Source: Desulforamulus profundi (GTDB lineage Bacteria; Bacillota_B; Desulfotomaculia; Desulfotomaculales; Desulfotomaculaceae). From it: a stretch of DNA of 14,596 nucleotides. The notes below the pieces were generated by a model that saw nothing but the letters and a program-made list of their open reading frames with translations, was not told the origin of the DNA and ran no database searches. Below are positions 6,425 through 12,361 of the stretch, one piece after another (the first letter of the stretch is position 1; every line of letters begins with the position of its first letter). The stretch is taken from NCBI RefSeq assembly GCF_002607855.1, contig NZ_AWQQ01000080.1, positions 2,131 to 16,726 of the forward strand, given 5' to 3'. The position numbers were made by a program, and so were the translations under genes.

Positions 6425-6616
6425 ATGTACGTAGTAGCTATCGACAGAGATAAGTGCGACGGCTGTGGCGCCTGTGCGGATGCTTGCCCTGCTGGTATCC
6501 TTGGTATGCTCGATGACGGTAAAGCTGATGTTACCGGCGAACCCGAAGAGTGCATGGGCTGTGAAACCTGTGTAGCCGTTTGTCCCAACGAATGCTACAC
6601 TGTCACCGAAATGTAA
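6425..6616 (+). CDS. 2[4Fe-4S] ferredoxin
   Basis: 63 residues. Two CxxCxxCxxxC clusters: C11, C14, C17, C21 (CDGCGACADACP) and C43, C46, C49, C53 (CMGCETCVAVCP). Each is followed by Pro, as in bacterial 8-Fe ferredoxins; an extra Cys (C57) lies after the second. It is acidic and cytoplasmic, and probably a general low-potential electron carrier. AGGAGG lies 9 nt before the ATG. It is a single-gene unit with its own promoter and a long terminator hairpin. Being near the Hcp and flavodiiron genes it could donate electrons to Hcp, but that is inference from position only. Confidence 0.95.
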   Translation: MYVVAIDRDKCDGCGACADACPAGILGMLDDGKADVTGEPEECMGCETCVAVCPNECYTVTEM

Positions 6617-6622
6617 TTATAC

Positions 6623-6670
6623 TTATTTAAAATAAAAACCGCCGTTAGGGCGGTTTTTATTTTAAAATAA
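6623..6670. terminator. Terminator after the ferredoxin gene
   Basis: Core stem AAAACCGCC / GGCGGTTTT with loop GTTAG, extended on both sides by complementary AT-rich arms (TTATTTAAAATA / TATTTTAAAATAA). U-rich sides on both strands suggest bidirectional action. Confidence 0.92.
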
Positions 6671-6766
6671 CCCCGGCAGAAACGGGTGAAAATCTTTTTA
6701 TCTCGCATGGTGGCATCCCGTTGGAGTTATTGTCGGAATAAAATGCTACAACTGCTAATATTTTAC

Positions 6767-6775
6767 TGGTATAAT
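6767..6775 (+). promoter_or_regulatory. Extended -10 promoter of the HTH/coiled-coil gene
   Basis: TGG-TATAAT gives a consensus -10 with the extended TG motif. The -35 region (TACAAC, 6747-6752) is poor. It lies 35 nt upstream of the chosen GTG start. Confidence 0.65.
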
Positions 6776-6809
6776 TTAACAAGACAAAACATAAAAAGGG
6801 GTGCCTGTA

Positions 6810-7652
6810 GTGGGAAAAAAGGTCACATTTTCCGAAGGAGCTGAACTGTTAGGGGTGCCAATCAGTACAATCAGTAAGTGGTTTAGCCAGGGCCTGTTTA
6901 AAAATGTGGAATTGGACAGAAGAGGACCCGGCGGCCCCACCTATTTGCTTAAAGTAGAAGAATTATTAGCCATTAAGAACGCCCTGGAAGCCGAACGCAG
7001 GGGAAAGGAAATGGCCCAACATGAAATAGCGGTTGCCAAGGAAAAGAAGAACATGGAATCTGTTGAGGAAAACCATAGCAAGAGAAGGCTCAGCCTGGTT
7101 AAATCAACCGCTCAAAATCAAGCAAAGGAGACCACCGGCAGCGATCCCGGTAAGGAAATTGTGTTGAGGATTCAGGAAGATACGGCAGCGGGACTGGTGA
7201 ATACACTGATTAATACCTTAAATAATTTTGAACAAAAGTTTCTCCGGCATATGGAAGAGCAAGCAGACAGAAACGCACTTAAATATAATGCCATGGCCAT
7301 TGAGCACCTGGAGACATTAAAAGATATGTCCTCCAAAATGGAGAAGGTGGTGGACGCGCTGCTCTCCATGCCTAAAGTAAATGAGGATACCGCAAGGGTT
7401 GTCAATGAAATTAAGGAAATGCTGCCGGATATCAGCCATATTGCTGAATCAAACAAAGGCACCAATGAAAAATTAGAAGCTGTGGGTAAGAAATTGGAAA
7501 GATTGAGCGAAGAGATCAAGGACACCAAGTGGGCCGTGGTTAAAATGGCCCGGGACAACAGTAAGATCAGTAAAAGAGGGAAAAACGACAAGAAAAAACT
7601 AGGCTTTGGTTTCGTAAGCGGGATTGGTAAAATTTTTGGTCTGGGAAAATAA
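6810..7652 (+). CDS. MerR-like HTH, coiled-coil protein (RacA-like architecture)
   Basis: 280 residues from GTG 6810, chosen because AAAAGGGG lies 8 nt upstream; GTG 6801 would touch that site. Residues 5-60 form a MerR-type winged helix-turn-helix (FSEGAELLGVPISTISKWFS, wing at 34-48, then LLAIKNALEAER). A charged linker (60-115) follows, then a long helical region (about 116-255) with heptad-like patterns. The end is very basic (KISKRGKNDKKK, 252-263), then 17 residues rich in Gly, Phe, Ile and Leu (LGFGFVSGIGKIFGLGK) that could form an amphipathic membrane-binding helix. The DNA-binding head plus coiled coil resembles Bacillus RacA, which anchors chromosomes at the cell pole during sporulation. 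Sequence identity to RacA is not evident, so the role is inferred from architecture only. Confidence 0.75.
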   Translation: MGKKVTFSEGAELLGVPISTISKWFSQGLFKNVELDRRGPGGPTYLLKVEELLAIKNALEAERRGKEMAQHEIAVAKEKKNMESVEENHSKRRLSLVKSTAQNQAKETTGSDPGKEIVLRIQEDTAAGLVNTLINTLNNFEQKFLRHMEEQADRNALKYNAMAIEHLETLKDMSSKMEKVVDALLSMPKVNEDTARVVNEIKEMLPDISHIAESNKGTNEKLEAVGKKLERLSEEIKDTKWAVVKMARDNSKISKRGKNDKKKLGFGFVSGIGKIFGLGK

Positions 7653-7667
7653 AAGAGATCGAATTTT

Positions 7668-7695
7668 AGGTCTGTACTTTGTACAGGCCTTTTTA
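7668..7695 (+). terminator. Terminator after the HTH/coiled-coil gene
   Basis: 10-bp stem AGGTCTGTAC / GTACAGGCCT (one G-U) with a TTT loop and a following T-run. Confidence 0.92.
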
Positions 7696-7779
7696 ATTAT
7701 AATGGAGAGTTAAGAGAAATGAAAAATATATAACTAAATAGAATAATTAAAATAACCTATAGCATGATAAAATGTTACC

Positions 7780-7876
7780 GGGAGGGTTGGAACTGGGGTT
7801 CCCCGCGGGCTGCAAACCCGTTGGCCGGTTGGCAGAACCAGCCGGAGTCGGGTTCAATTCCCACACCCTCCCTCCA
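7780..7876 (+). tRNA. tRNA-Cys(GCA) with selenocysteine-tRNA architecture
   Basis: 97 nt including encoded CCA. The acceptor stem has 8 pairs (GGGAGGGT 7780-7787 with ACCCTCCC 7865-7872) and the discriminator is T73 (7873). The D-arm is 5 bp (GGAAC / GTTCC) with only a 4-nt loop (TGGG). The anticodon stem GCGGG / CCCGT closes loop CTGCAAA, giving anticodon GCA (7812-7814). The variable arm is an 8-bp stem, CCGGTTGG (7825-7832) with CCAGCCGG (7838-7845), loop CAGAA. The T-arm pairs only if C7849 is bulged: GT-(C)-GGG with CCCAC, around loop TTCAATT. The 8-bp acceptor, tiny D-loop and long extra arm are Sec-tRNA traits, while GCA and U73 are CysRS identity elements. From memory, surveys of Sec-like tRNAs reported minor Cys tRNAs with one bulged T-stem base; this fits that class. 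Confidence 0.88.
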
Positions 7877-7886
7877 GAAAAGTAAG

Positions 7887-7952
7887 ACTGGGCAGTTCCC
7901 AGTTTAACATGAAGCATAATTGCCTTCACGGCGGGGTTATGCTTTTGTTTTT
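7887..7952 (+). terminator. Two hairpins downstream of the unusual tRNA
   Basis: First ACTGGG / CCCAGT (7887-7903) with a short T-run. Then AAGCATAA / TTATGCTT (7912-7944), with an internal GCC / GGC hairpin and a TTGTTTTT tail. The second is the stronger terminator. Confidence 0.7.
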
Positions 7953-7959
7953 CCGGCAG

Positions 7960-8235
7960 TCATGTCACTGCAATTTCCTGCCCAAGGAAATGCCTTATCC
8001 AGGCTCCACCTAACAATGTACAAGAAACAACAGGTGTTGGAAAATGGACAAATAAGTTTATGCCGGCTGCCTGCCACTCCCTCTCTTTCGGGCGGGGGAA
8101 CATCTCGTAGATATTTTGAATAATCCCCTCTTTATCATTTCTACGTGCTGGGAAACCGGCAACATTGTCCTGCAGGGGCCAGGCAATGAACTTGCTGCCA
8201 ACAATGATGTGAAAAGGGCATGCCTCGGTAAGGCT
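7960..8235 (-). pseudogene. Unrecognised open frame, probable gene relic
   Basis: The 7877-8293 stretch has no assigned gene. On the minus strand one frame stays open from about 8235 to a TGA at 7960-7962. It reads HIIVGSKFIAWPLQDNVAGF in its first part, EMFPRPKEREWQAAGINLF in the middle and GGAWIRHFLGQEIAVT at the end. The composition looks protein-like, but I do not recognise the family. The only ATG is internal (47 codons), there is no ribosome site at the head, and the frame begins just after the spermidine synthase terminator. It is most simply a 3' fragment of a lost gene; chance cannot be excluded. Confidence 0.35.
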
Positions 8236-8244
8236 TAACAGGAT

Positions 8245-8287
8245 AAAAAGCGACCGGGAACCTTTACTGAGGTACCCGGTCGCTTTT
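8245..8287. terminator. Terminator of spermidine synthase (bidirectional)
   Basis: 11-bp stem AAGCGACCGGG / CCCGGTCGCTT, with the inner AACC / GGT also able to pair. It has an A-run on the left (T-run on the minus strand) and TTTT on the right. Confidence 0.92.
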
Positions 8288-8293
8288 CATTAT

Positions 8294-9121
8294 TTATTTA
8301 ATCAATTGATCAATGTATTTGGGGAGTACAAAGGCAGCCCGGTGAATCTCCGGGGTATAGTAGCGGGTATCGGCAGTCAATACCCTGCCCGCATTTATGT
8401 GATCAAATTTGTATTCCTTTGAACCGATGGTAAAAGTCCAGAAACCGGCCATGTAGGCAGGCTCAGAGGTCAGGTAAGGTTTGCTGTGGGGGAAAACCTG
8501 CCGGATGTTTTCAACGGCCTGTTTGAAGTGAGGGCTGAAGGTAGGCGAACCGGTTTGGGAAACCATAATGCCGTCATCTTTTAGTGCCTGAAAAACATCC
8601 TGGTAAAAACCTCGGCTGAATAATTCCAGTGACGGGCCGCCGGGATCGGTGCAGTCCACGATGATGACATCATACCTGGAGGAATATCGTTTCACATATT
8701 TTAACCCGTCCTCGATAAGGATGTTCACTTTATGGGAACCCAGGGCAAAGCTGATTTCCGGCAGCCATTCTTTGCTGATTTCGATAACCCTTTCATCTAT
8801 TTCAACCAATTCGACGGCTTCCACCGCGGGGTGTTTTAACACTTCGCGTACCGTCCCGCCATCTCCGCCGCCGATGATTATCACCCGCTTGGGCCGGGGG
8901 TGCATCATTAACGGCACGTGGGCGATCATTTCATGGTAGATAAATTCAAAGCGGGTGGTGGTCTGCACCATATTGTTCAGCAGCAGCGCCCGTCCCAGAT
9001 CCGGGGATTCAATGACGGCAATTTCCTGGAAAGGGGACTTTTCGGTATAGAGGATTTTATCCACACGCCAGGACACCCTGTACCCCTCTGTATGGTTTTC
9101 GGTGAACCAAATGTCTAACAC
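8294..9121 (-). CDS. speE: Spermidine synthase (polyamine aminopropyltransferase)
   Basis: 275 residues from GTG 9119-9121, chosen because GGGAGGG lies 6 nt upstream and the length matches the family. SpeE transfers an aminopropyl group from decarboxylated S-adenosylmethionine to putrescine. The N-terminal beta domain (MLDIWFTENH) is followed by the Rossmann domain with GGGDGGT (84-90), acidic ELVEID (104-109), EDG (137-139), and the catalytic-loop region DVIIVDCTDP (151-160) with D156 and D159. The E59-F-I-Y-H-E stretch (58-64) is the usual substrate-side segment. No speD/speH or arginine decarboxylase gene is nearby. A 12-codon upstream ORF with its own ribosome site overlaps this start (see 9115-9153), so translation may be coupled. 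Confidence 0.94.
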   Translation of the reverse strand: MLDIWFTENHTEGYRVSWRVDKILYTEKSPFQEIAVIESPDLGRALLLNNMVQTTTRFEFIYHEMIAHVPLMMHPRPKRVIIIGGGDGGTVREVLKHPAVEAVELVEIDERVIEISKEWLPEISFALGSHKVNILIEDGLKYVKRYSSRYDVIIVDCTDPGGPSLELFSRGFYQDVFQALKDDGIMVSQTGSPTFSPHFKQAVENIRQVFPHSKPYLTSEPAYMAGFWTFTIGSKEYKFDHINAGRVLTADTRYYTPEIHRAAFVLPKYIDQLIK

Positions 9122-9153
9122 ACATATCCCTCCCTTAATGCATTTCTGTTCAT
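9115..9153 (-). CDS. 12-codon upstream ORF overlapping the speE start
   Basis: ATG (9151-9153) is preceded by GAGGTG with a 4-nt gap. It encodes MNRNALREGYVC and ends TAG at 9115-9117, overlapping the GTG of speE (9119-9121) by a few bases in another frame. The speE ribosome site lies inside it. The arrangement would let ribosomes on the leader influence initiation of spermidine synthase. No family is known to me, and expression is unproven. Confidence 0.45.
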   Translation of the reverse strand: MNRNALREGYVC

Positions 9154-9196
9154 TCGTCACCTCACCAAAGGAAATAGTAGTAAATACTTGGTAATT

Positions 9197-9224
9197 ATTA
9201 TAACATGTATATTTAATTTTCCAA
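9197..9224 (-). promoter_or_regulatory. Probable speE promoter
   Basis: On the minus strand -10 TATAAT (9197-9202) is perfect; -35 TTGGAA (9219-9224) matches at 4 of 6 positions with a 16-nt spacer. It sits about 45 nt upstream of the leader ORF. Confidence 0.6.
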
Positions 9225-9259
9225 AGCACATGCCCTGTTGCTCTATATTTCAAAGGCAC

Positions 9260-9287
9260 AAAAAACGGGTTCCCTTGTTAGGAACCC
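9260..9287 (-). terminator. Orphan minus-strand terminator
   Basis: On the minus strand GGGTTCC-TAACAAG-GGAACCC is followed by G and then six T. No minus-strand gene that it would serve is visible in 9290-9720, so it may end an unannotated small RNA or be left from a lost gene. Confidence 0.7.
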
Positions 9288-9455
9288 AGAACAGAGGAGG
9301 GTGGTTGTCTTACTTTACTCTAAAACACAGACCTCACAACAGTGTTACAAGGACCTTACAAATCAATTAAATAGTGCCGGATCACCAAAAGCATGCATGA
9401 TCTTTTCTACGGGTGAGAAAATAAAAATAAGCCAAAAGAAAAGGAGGGTTTCCAT

Positions 9456-9641
9456 GTGGCTAAAACAAGAGGCACCATCAACCGGCCCGAGGCAGAAAAG
9501 ATTGCCCGCCAAATAACCCGGGAGACCAGGGAAGAACGGTTCTTCGGTTATGAACCGGAAGATGACTATGCACAGGGGATCCCGGGATGGCTTAGTTTTT
9601 TTAAAACAGAGGAGCGAACCTCCTTTGTTATTATTTTGTAA
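9456..9641 (+). CDS. Small hypothetical protein, 61 residues
   Basis: The start is GTG 9456 (an ATG at 9454 is out of frame), with AGGAGG 8-9 nt upstream. The N-terminal part is basic-acidic helical (MAKTRGTINRPEAEKIARQI, then TRETREERFF), followed by GYEPEDDYAQGIPGWLSFFK. The last 12 residues (TEERTSFVIIL end) are encoded by a terminator-like hairpin, so the native end may have been lost or the terminator is embedded in the gene. I recognise no named family. It is short and cytoplasmic, with no membrane segment. The HEAT-repeat gene downstream has its own promoter. Confidence 0.65.
   Translation: MAKTRGTINRPEAEKIARQITRETREERFFGYEPEDDYAQGIPGWLSFFKTEERTSFVIIL
9605..9638 (+). terminator. Terminator-like hairpin inside the 3' end of the small ORF
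   Basis: 10-bp stem AACAGAGGAG / CTCCTTTGTT (one G-U) with loop CGAAC, followed by ATTATTTTG. It overlaps the last codons of the 9456-9641 gene. Confidence 0.6.
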
Positions 9642-9682
9642 GCCGATGGTAAGGCCATTTTTATAAATGAACACCCGTTCCA

Positions 9683-9691
9683 TGGTACAAT
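9683..9691 (+). promoter_or_regulatory. Extended -10 promoter of the HEAT-repeat gene
   Basis: TGG-TACAAT (the -10 is 9686-9691) lies 36 nt upstream of the start codon. The -35 is poor. Confidence 0.5.
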
Positions 9692-9727
9692 GAACTCATC
9701 CCGAAATCGTTAGCAGGGGTGAAAAGG

Positions 9728-10384
9728 ATGTCTTTACGAAAAGAAATGAACCTTTTACTGAGTGAGAACCGGTATGAAGAGCTGGTTGAGCGGGCATTGC
9801 AAAACCCTGCAATCATAAAATACTTGTTCCGGCCTCTGTACCATCCCTACGGTGCCCAGAGGTGGCAGGCCATTGAGGCCCTCGGCCGGGTTACCGAAGC
9901 CATGGCCCAACGGGACCCTGAGGCAGTGAGAGAGATCATCCGCCGGCTTCTCTGGTCCATGAACGACGAATCCGGCAGCGCCAGCTGGAGCGCCCCGGAG
10001 GCCATTGGTGAGATTATCTACCGCAATCCCGATTTATTTAAAGACTATGTTGCCATCGTGATCAATGCCTCCGAAGAAGAGATTTTCCACCGGGGTATTG
10101 CCTGGGCCCTGGGCAGGATTGGCCGGCAACGGCCCGACCTGGTGCAGGAATTTCTGCCTTTGCTGGTGGAATTCCTTCGTCATCCCAGGGCAGAGGTGCG
10201 GGGTTACGCTGCCCGGGCCCTGGGGCAGATCGGCCCACCGGCCGGGGAAGCCCTGTCAAAGCTTGAGGAACTGGTGGAGGACCGCACGGTGGTGGAAGTG
10301 TATGAGGGAAACAAAATTGTATCCTATCAGGTTAATGAACTTGCCAAGGAAGCAATTGCAAAAATAAACGGAAAACCTCGATAA
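9728..10384 (+). CDS. HEAT-repeat protein (DVU0298-like)
   Basis: 218 residues from ATG 9728; AGGGGTG lies 6 nt upstream, whereas GTG 9719 would sit on that site. It consists of helical HEAT/PBS-lyase-type repeats: RWQAIEALGRV (45-55), SWSAPEAIGEI (87-97), HRGIAWALGRIG (121-132) and VRGYAARALGQIG (157-169), each with the A-x-ALG-x-IG core. The layout resembles the family NCBI calls DVU0298, common in sulfate reducers; its function is unknown and protein-protein scaffolding is the usual guess. It has no signal peptide and no membrane span. It seems to stand alone, with a structured spacer after it. Confidence 0.85.
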   Translation: MSLRKEMNLLLSENRYEELVERALQNPAIIKYLFRPLYHPYGAQRWQAIEALGRVTEAMAQRDPEAVREIIRRLLWSMNDESGSASWSAPEAIGEIIYRNPDLFKDYVAIVINASEEEIFHRGIAWALGRIGRQRPDLVQEFLPLLVEFLRHPRAEVRGYAARALGQIGPPAGEALSKLEELVEDRTVVEVYEGNKIVSYQVNELAKEAIAKINGKPR

Positions 10385-10597
10385 AACGGATAAGCCGCAG
10401 CCCGGACTATAAAAGAGAAAGGGTTTTTGTCTGCGGGCAGGGTTTGCTGAACCTGTAAAGAAAGTGAGGTTCCCAGTCTCCTGCAGTTGGTAGGAGGCTG
10501 CATCATCCTTACCGGGCTGTATATATTATTACCTCCCAGCGGAAGCCGGAAGCGCAATCGTTGGGTCATTCTATACAGGAGGCGGGGAGATCCTAAC
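10385..10597 (+). other. Structured spacer before the alkyltransferase gene
   Basis: 213 nt without a recognisable gene. Several hairpins can form: CCGCAG / CTGCGG around 10392-10435, AACCT / AGGTT near 10450-10471, and a 9-bp stem CAGTCTCCT (10474-10482) / AGGAGGCTG (10492-10500). None has a T-run. I matched it against the riboswitch classes I know and found no fit. A structured leader RNA is possible but unproven. Confidence 0.35.
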
Positions 10598-11137
10598 ATG
10601 AACCTTCAGCTTATCCATACCACCTGGGGCTGTTCGGCTGCAGCCTGGGAAAACGGGCTGCTGGCAGGGGTTACTTTACCCCATGACAATGAGAAAGAAG
10701 CTATTGATACCCTGGCAGGTTATCTTAAGACCAGTCCGGCAAGCCTGTCCCAGAAGCGTTCGGGTATAGTCGATGACCTGCAGCAGCGCCTGGCAGAAAA
10801 ACTAACTGGCTATTTTGCCGGAAAGCAGGGTGCCTTTGACCTCCCTCTCCGTTGGCCCGGGCTGACTCCCTTTCAACAAAGGGTATTAAAGGTGGTCAAA
10901 GAGATTCCTTACGGCCAGACCCTCAGTTACGGCGAGATCGCCCGGCAAATCGGCTGCCCCAGGGGGGCCAGGGCGGTGGGAGGCGCCGTGGGTGCCAACC
11001 CCTGGCTGCTGGTGGTGCCCTGTCACCGAGTGCTGGCCGGCAACCGGCAGATAGGGGGATTCGGCTGCGGCTTGGACTGGAAGGTAAAACTCTTGCAGTT
11101 GGAAAAAATCCATTATAAAACCAGCCACCTTGACTAA
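10598..11137 (+). CDS. ogt: Methylated-DNA--protein-cysteine methyltransferase
   Basis: 179 residues from ATG 10598, preceded by AGGAGGCGGGGAG. It repairs O6-alkylguanine by irreversible transfer of the alkyl group to its own cysteine. The N-terminal domain (1-85) is divergent, as usual. The C-terminal domain starts at TPFQQRVLKVVKEIPYGQT (90-108), continues with the helix-turn-helix YGEIARQIGCPRGARAVGGA (arginine finger near R125) and the active site PCHRV with C142, and ends with the IGGFGCG loop (152-158). Single gene; the terminator stem overlaps its stop codon. Confidence 0.95.
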   Translation: MNLQLIHTTWGCSAAAWENGLLAGVTLPHDNEKEAIDTLAGYLKTSPASLSQKRSGIVDDLQQRLAEKLTGYFAGKQGAFDLPLRWPGLTPFQQRVLKVVKEIPYGQTLSYGEIARQIGCPRGARAVGGAVGANPWLLVVPCHRVLAGNRQIGGFGCGLDWKVKLLQLEKIHYKTSHLD

Positions 11138-11152
11138 AGGGTGACTGGTTTT
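11118..11152 (+). terminator. Terminator of the alkyltransferase gene
   Basis: AAACCAG / CTGGTTT outer stem and CACC / GGTG inner stem, separated by one mismatch. The stem overlaps the stop codon (11135-11137) and a short T-run follows. Confidence 0.75.
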
Positions 11153-11201
11153 AGATACCAATAAATACATAATCCTACAATTAAAATGGTAATAAATGGT
11201 A

Positions 11202-11207
11202 TATAAT
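11202..11207 (+). promoter_or_regulatory. -10 element upstream of the exported protein gene
   Basis: Perfect TATAAT 44 nt before the GTG start. No convincing -35 at 16-18 nt. Confidence 0.4.
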
Positions 11208-11250
11208 ATGCATAAAATCATACCCAGAACATAAAATAAGGGGTGATTTT

Positions 11251-12087
11251 GTGCTTAAAAAAGTCCTGTTACTGCTGACAATGATGCTGATGGCGGTTCC
11301 TTTGCTGCCGGTCCATGCAGGCACTGCCCTGGGACTGGACGGCAGGTTATTGGACGCCGGAGGCTCAGTTACCATTGAAGGCAAAGTTATGGTGCCCGTC
11401 AGACCGGTGTTTGAAGAGATGGGATATACCCTGTCCGTCGATATGGAGGAAGGAGCTGTTCTGGCCCAAAAAAAGGGGAGCAAAATTGAAATTCACCTGT
11501 GGGAGCCCAAACTGCTGGTAAACGGCAAGGAAGCAGTTCTAACAGCGGCTCCTCAGTTGATTATGGGTAAGACCCTGTTGTCCGAACAGGATGTTTGCAA
11601 CCTGCTGGATTTACAAAGTATCCGGGAAACAGGTCCGGAGCAAGTATCCTTTTTTAGCAAGCCTGAGATGACCAGGGAGGGTGTTATTCGTCACCTGCTG
11701 GCCGCCGACAGGCAACTGATGCGGGCGGAGTATTACAACAACCAGGGATTTCTGGCCCGGCATCAGATTGCACCCTCTCCTAAAATCGTTACTAAAGATG
11801 ATTTAGTAAAACTGCTGGGACGGCACTGGTCCGCCGATTCCATTGCAAGCCTCTGGCAGGCCGGTTCCAGGGACGGCCGTTATGCAGGGTTTTTCAGTGA
11901 GGGTTCCATGCCGTTGCTCTATAGCAAAGAAATGGCTGTGACCGGGTTAACGGAAACAGAAGCAAAGGTAGAAGTAAAATTACCCCAGTGGGACGATGAA
12001 AGCCTGACCCATTTTGAGGAACGAATCTATACCTTATCCAGGGACAAGGAAGGGAAACTTTTAATAACCCGTGTTGAATGTAAATAG
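11251..12087 (+). CDS. Exported copper-amine-oxidase-N-domain (stalk) protein
   Basis: 278 residues, GTG start with AAGGGGTGA upstream. Signal peptide 1-23 (KK, hydrophobic VLLLLTMMLMAVPLLP, cleavage after VHA). Residues about 24-115 fit the copper amine oxidase N-terminal-like domain, with the typical VPVRPVFEEMGYTLS (48-62) and LLVNGKEAVLTAAPQ, followed by LLSEQDVCNLLDL. This is a fold common in exported Clostridia proteins and is not an oxidase. The C-terminal part (about 130-278) has a helical region and the pattern DLVKLLGRHWSADSIASLW, then a beta-rich end with E/K-rich strands. It may be an IseA-like or other binding domain, but I cannot assign it. The protein is probably at the cell surface and monocistronic. 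Confidence 0.8.
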   Translation: MLKKVLLLLTMMLMAVPLLPVHAGTALGLDGRLLDAGGSVTIEGKVMVPVRPVFEEMGYTLSVDMEEGAVLAQKKGSKIEIHLWEPKLLVNGKEAVLTAAPQLIMGKTLLSEQDVCNLLDLQSIRETGPEQVSFFSKPEMTREGVIRHLLAADRQLMRAEYYNNQGFLARHQIAPSPKIVTKDDLVKLLGRHWSADSIASLWQAGSRDGRYAGFFSEGSMPLLYSKEMAVTGLTETEAKVEVKLPQWDDESLTHFEERIYTLSRDKEGKLLITRVECK

Positions 12088-12100
12088 TTCTTATAAGTCG

Positions 12101-12128
12101 TAAAGGCCCTCGCGGGCCTTTACTTTTT
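12101..12128. terminator. Terminator between convergent genes
   Basis: 9-bp stem TAAAGGCCC / GGGCCTTTA with loop TCGC and a T-run on plus. The minus-strand gene at 12128-12292 ends beside it, so it may serve both strands, less well on minus. Confidence 0.88.
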
Positions 12129-12292
12129 TATTGTTTCTTGGAACCGCTTTTTTGTTGTTCGCAAACGGAGAATGCTTTGCCTACCTGACGTCCCATGGGA
12201 GCTCCCATAAAGGTCGCCAAAGCAACGCCAAAGGCAATGGCTGTGGGGAAAACCCACCAGGCATGATGCTGCTTTTCAGAAGCAAAGATCAT
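12128..12292 (-). CDS. Small membrane protein, 54 residues, unrecognised
   Basis: ATG 12290-12292 is preceded by GGGAGGG at 6 nt. It begins MIFASEKQHHAWWVFPTAIA, and has one likely membrane segment (about 13-33, WVFPTAIAFGVALATFMGAP), then the polar, lysine-rich tail GKAFSVCEQQKSGSKKQ with a single Cys. No known family comes to mind. It lies 69 nt downstream of another tiny membrane-protein gene, probably co-transcribed. A perfect hairpin (12303-12324) ends just before its ribosome site and could control its translation. The frame, ribosome site and hydrophobic pattern together make a real gene more likely than not. Confidence 0.65.
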   Translation of the reverse strand: MIFASEKQHHAWWVFPTAIAFGVALATFMGAPMGRQVGKAFSVCEQQKSGSKKQ

Positions 12293-12302
12293 GTCGATCC
12301 CT

Positions 12303-12324
12303 CCCAAGGTTATTTTGCCTTGGG
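12303..12324 (-). promoter_or_regulatory. Hairpin upstream of the 54-residue ORF
   Basis: Perfect 7-bp stem CCCAAGG / CCTTGGG with an 8-nt loop. On the minus strand it abuts the GGGAGGG ribosome site, so it may modulate translation or mark an RNA processing site. Confidence 0.45.
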
Positions 12325-12361
12325 AAAGAAGGTTTCATCCACGGACATTTTGGCTGTATTT

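Noticed and set aside
7780..7876. Ordinary selenocysteine tRNA (selC)
   Set aside because: The anticodon loop reads CTGCAAA, giving GCA not TCA, and the discriminator is T instead of the G expected for tRNA-Sec.
9122..9259. Longer N-terminus for spermidine synthase
   Set aside because: It would pass through the promoter and the ribosome sites. The GTG at 9119-9121 has the correct spacing and gives the normal length.
9363..9683. Minus-strand 106-codon frame opposite the small gene
   Set aside because: No ribosome site and no family resemblance; it overlaps the plus gene that has an AGGAGG site.
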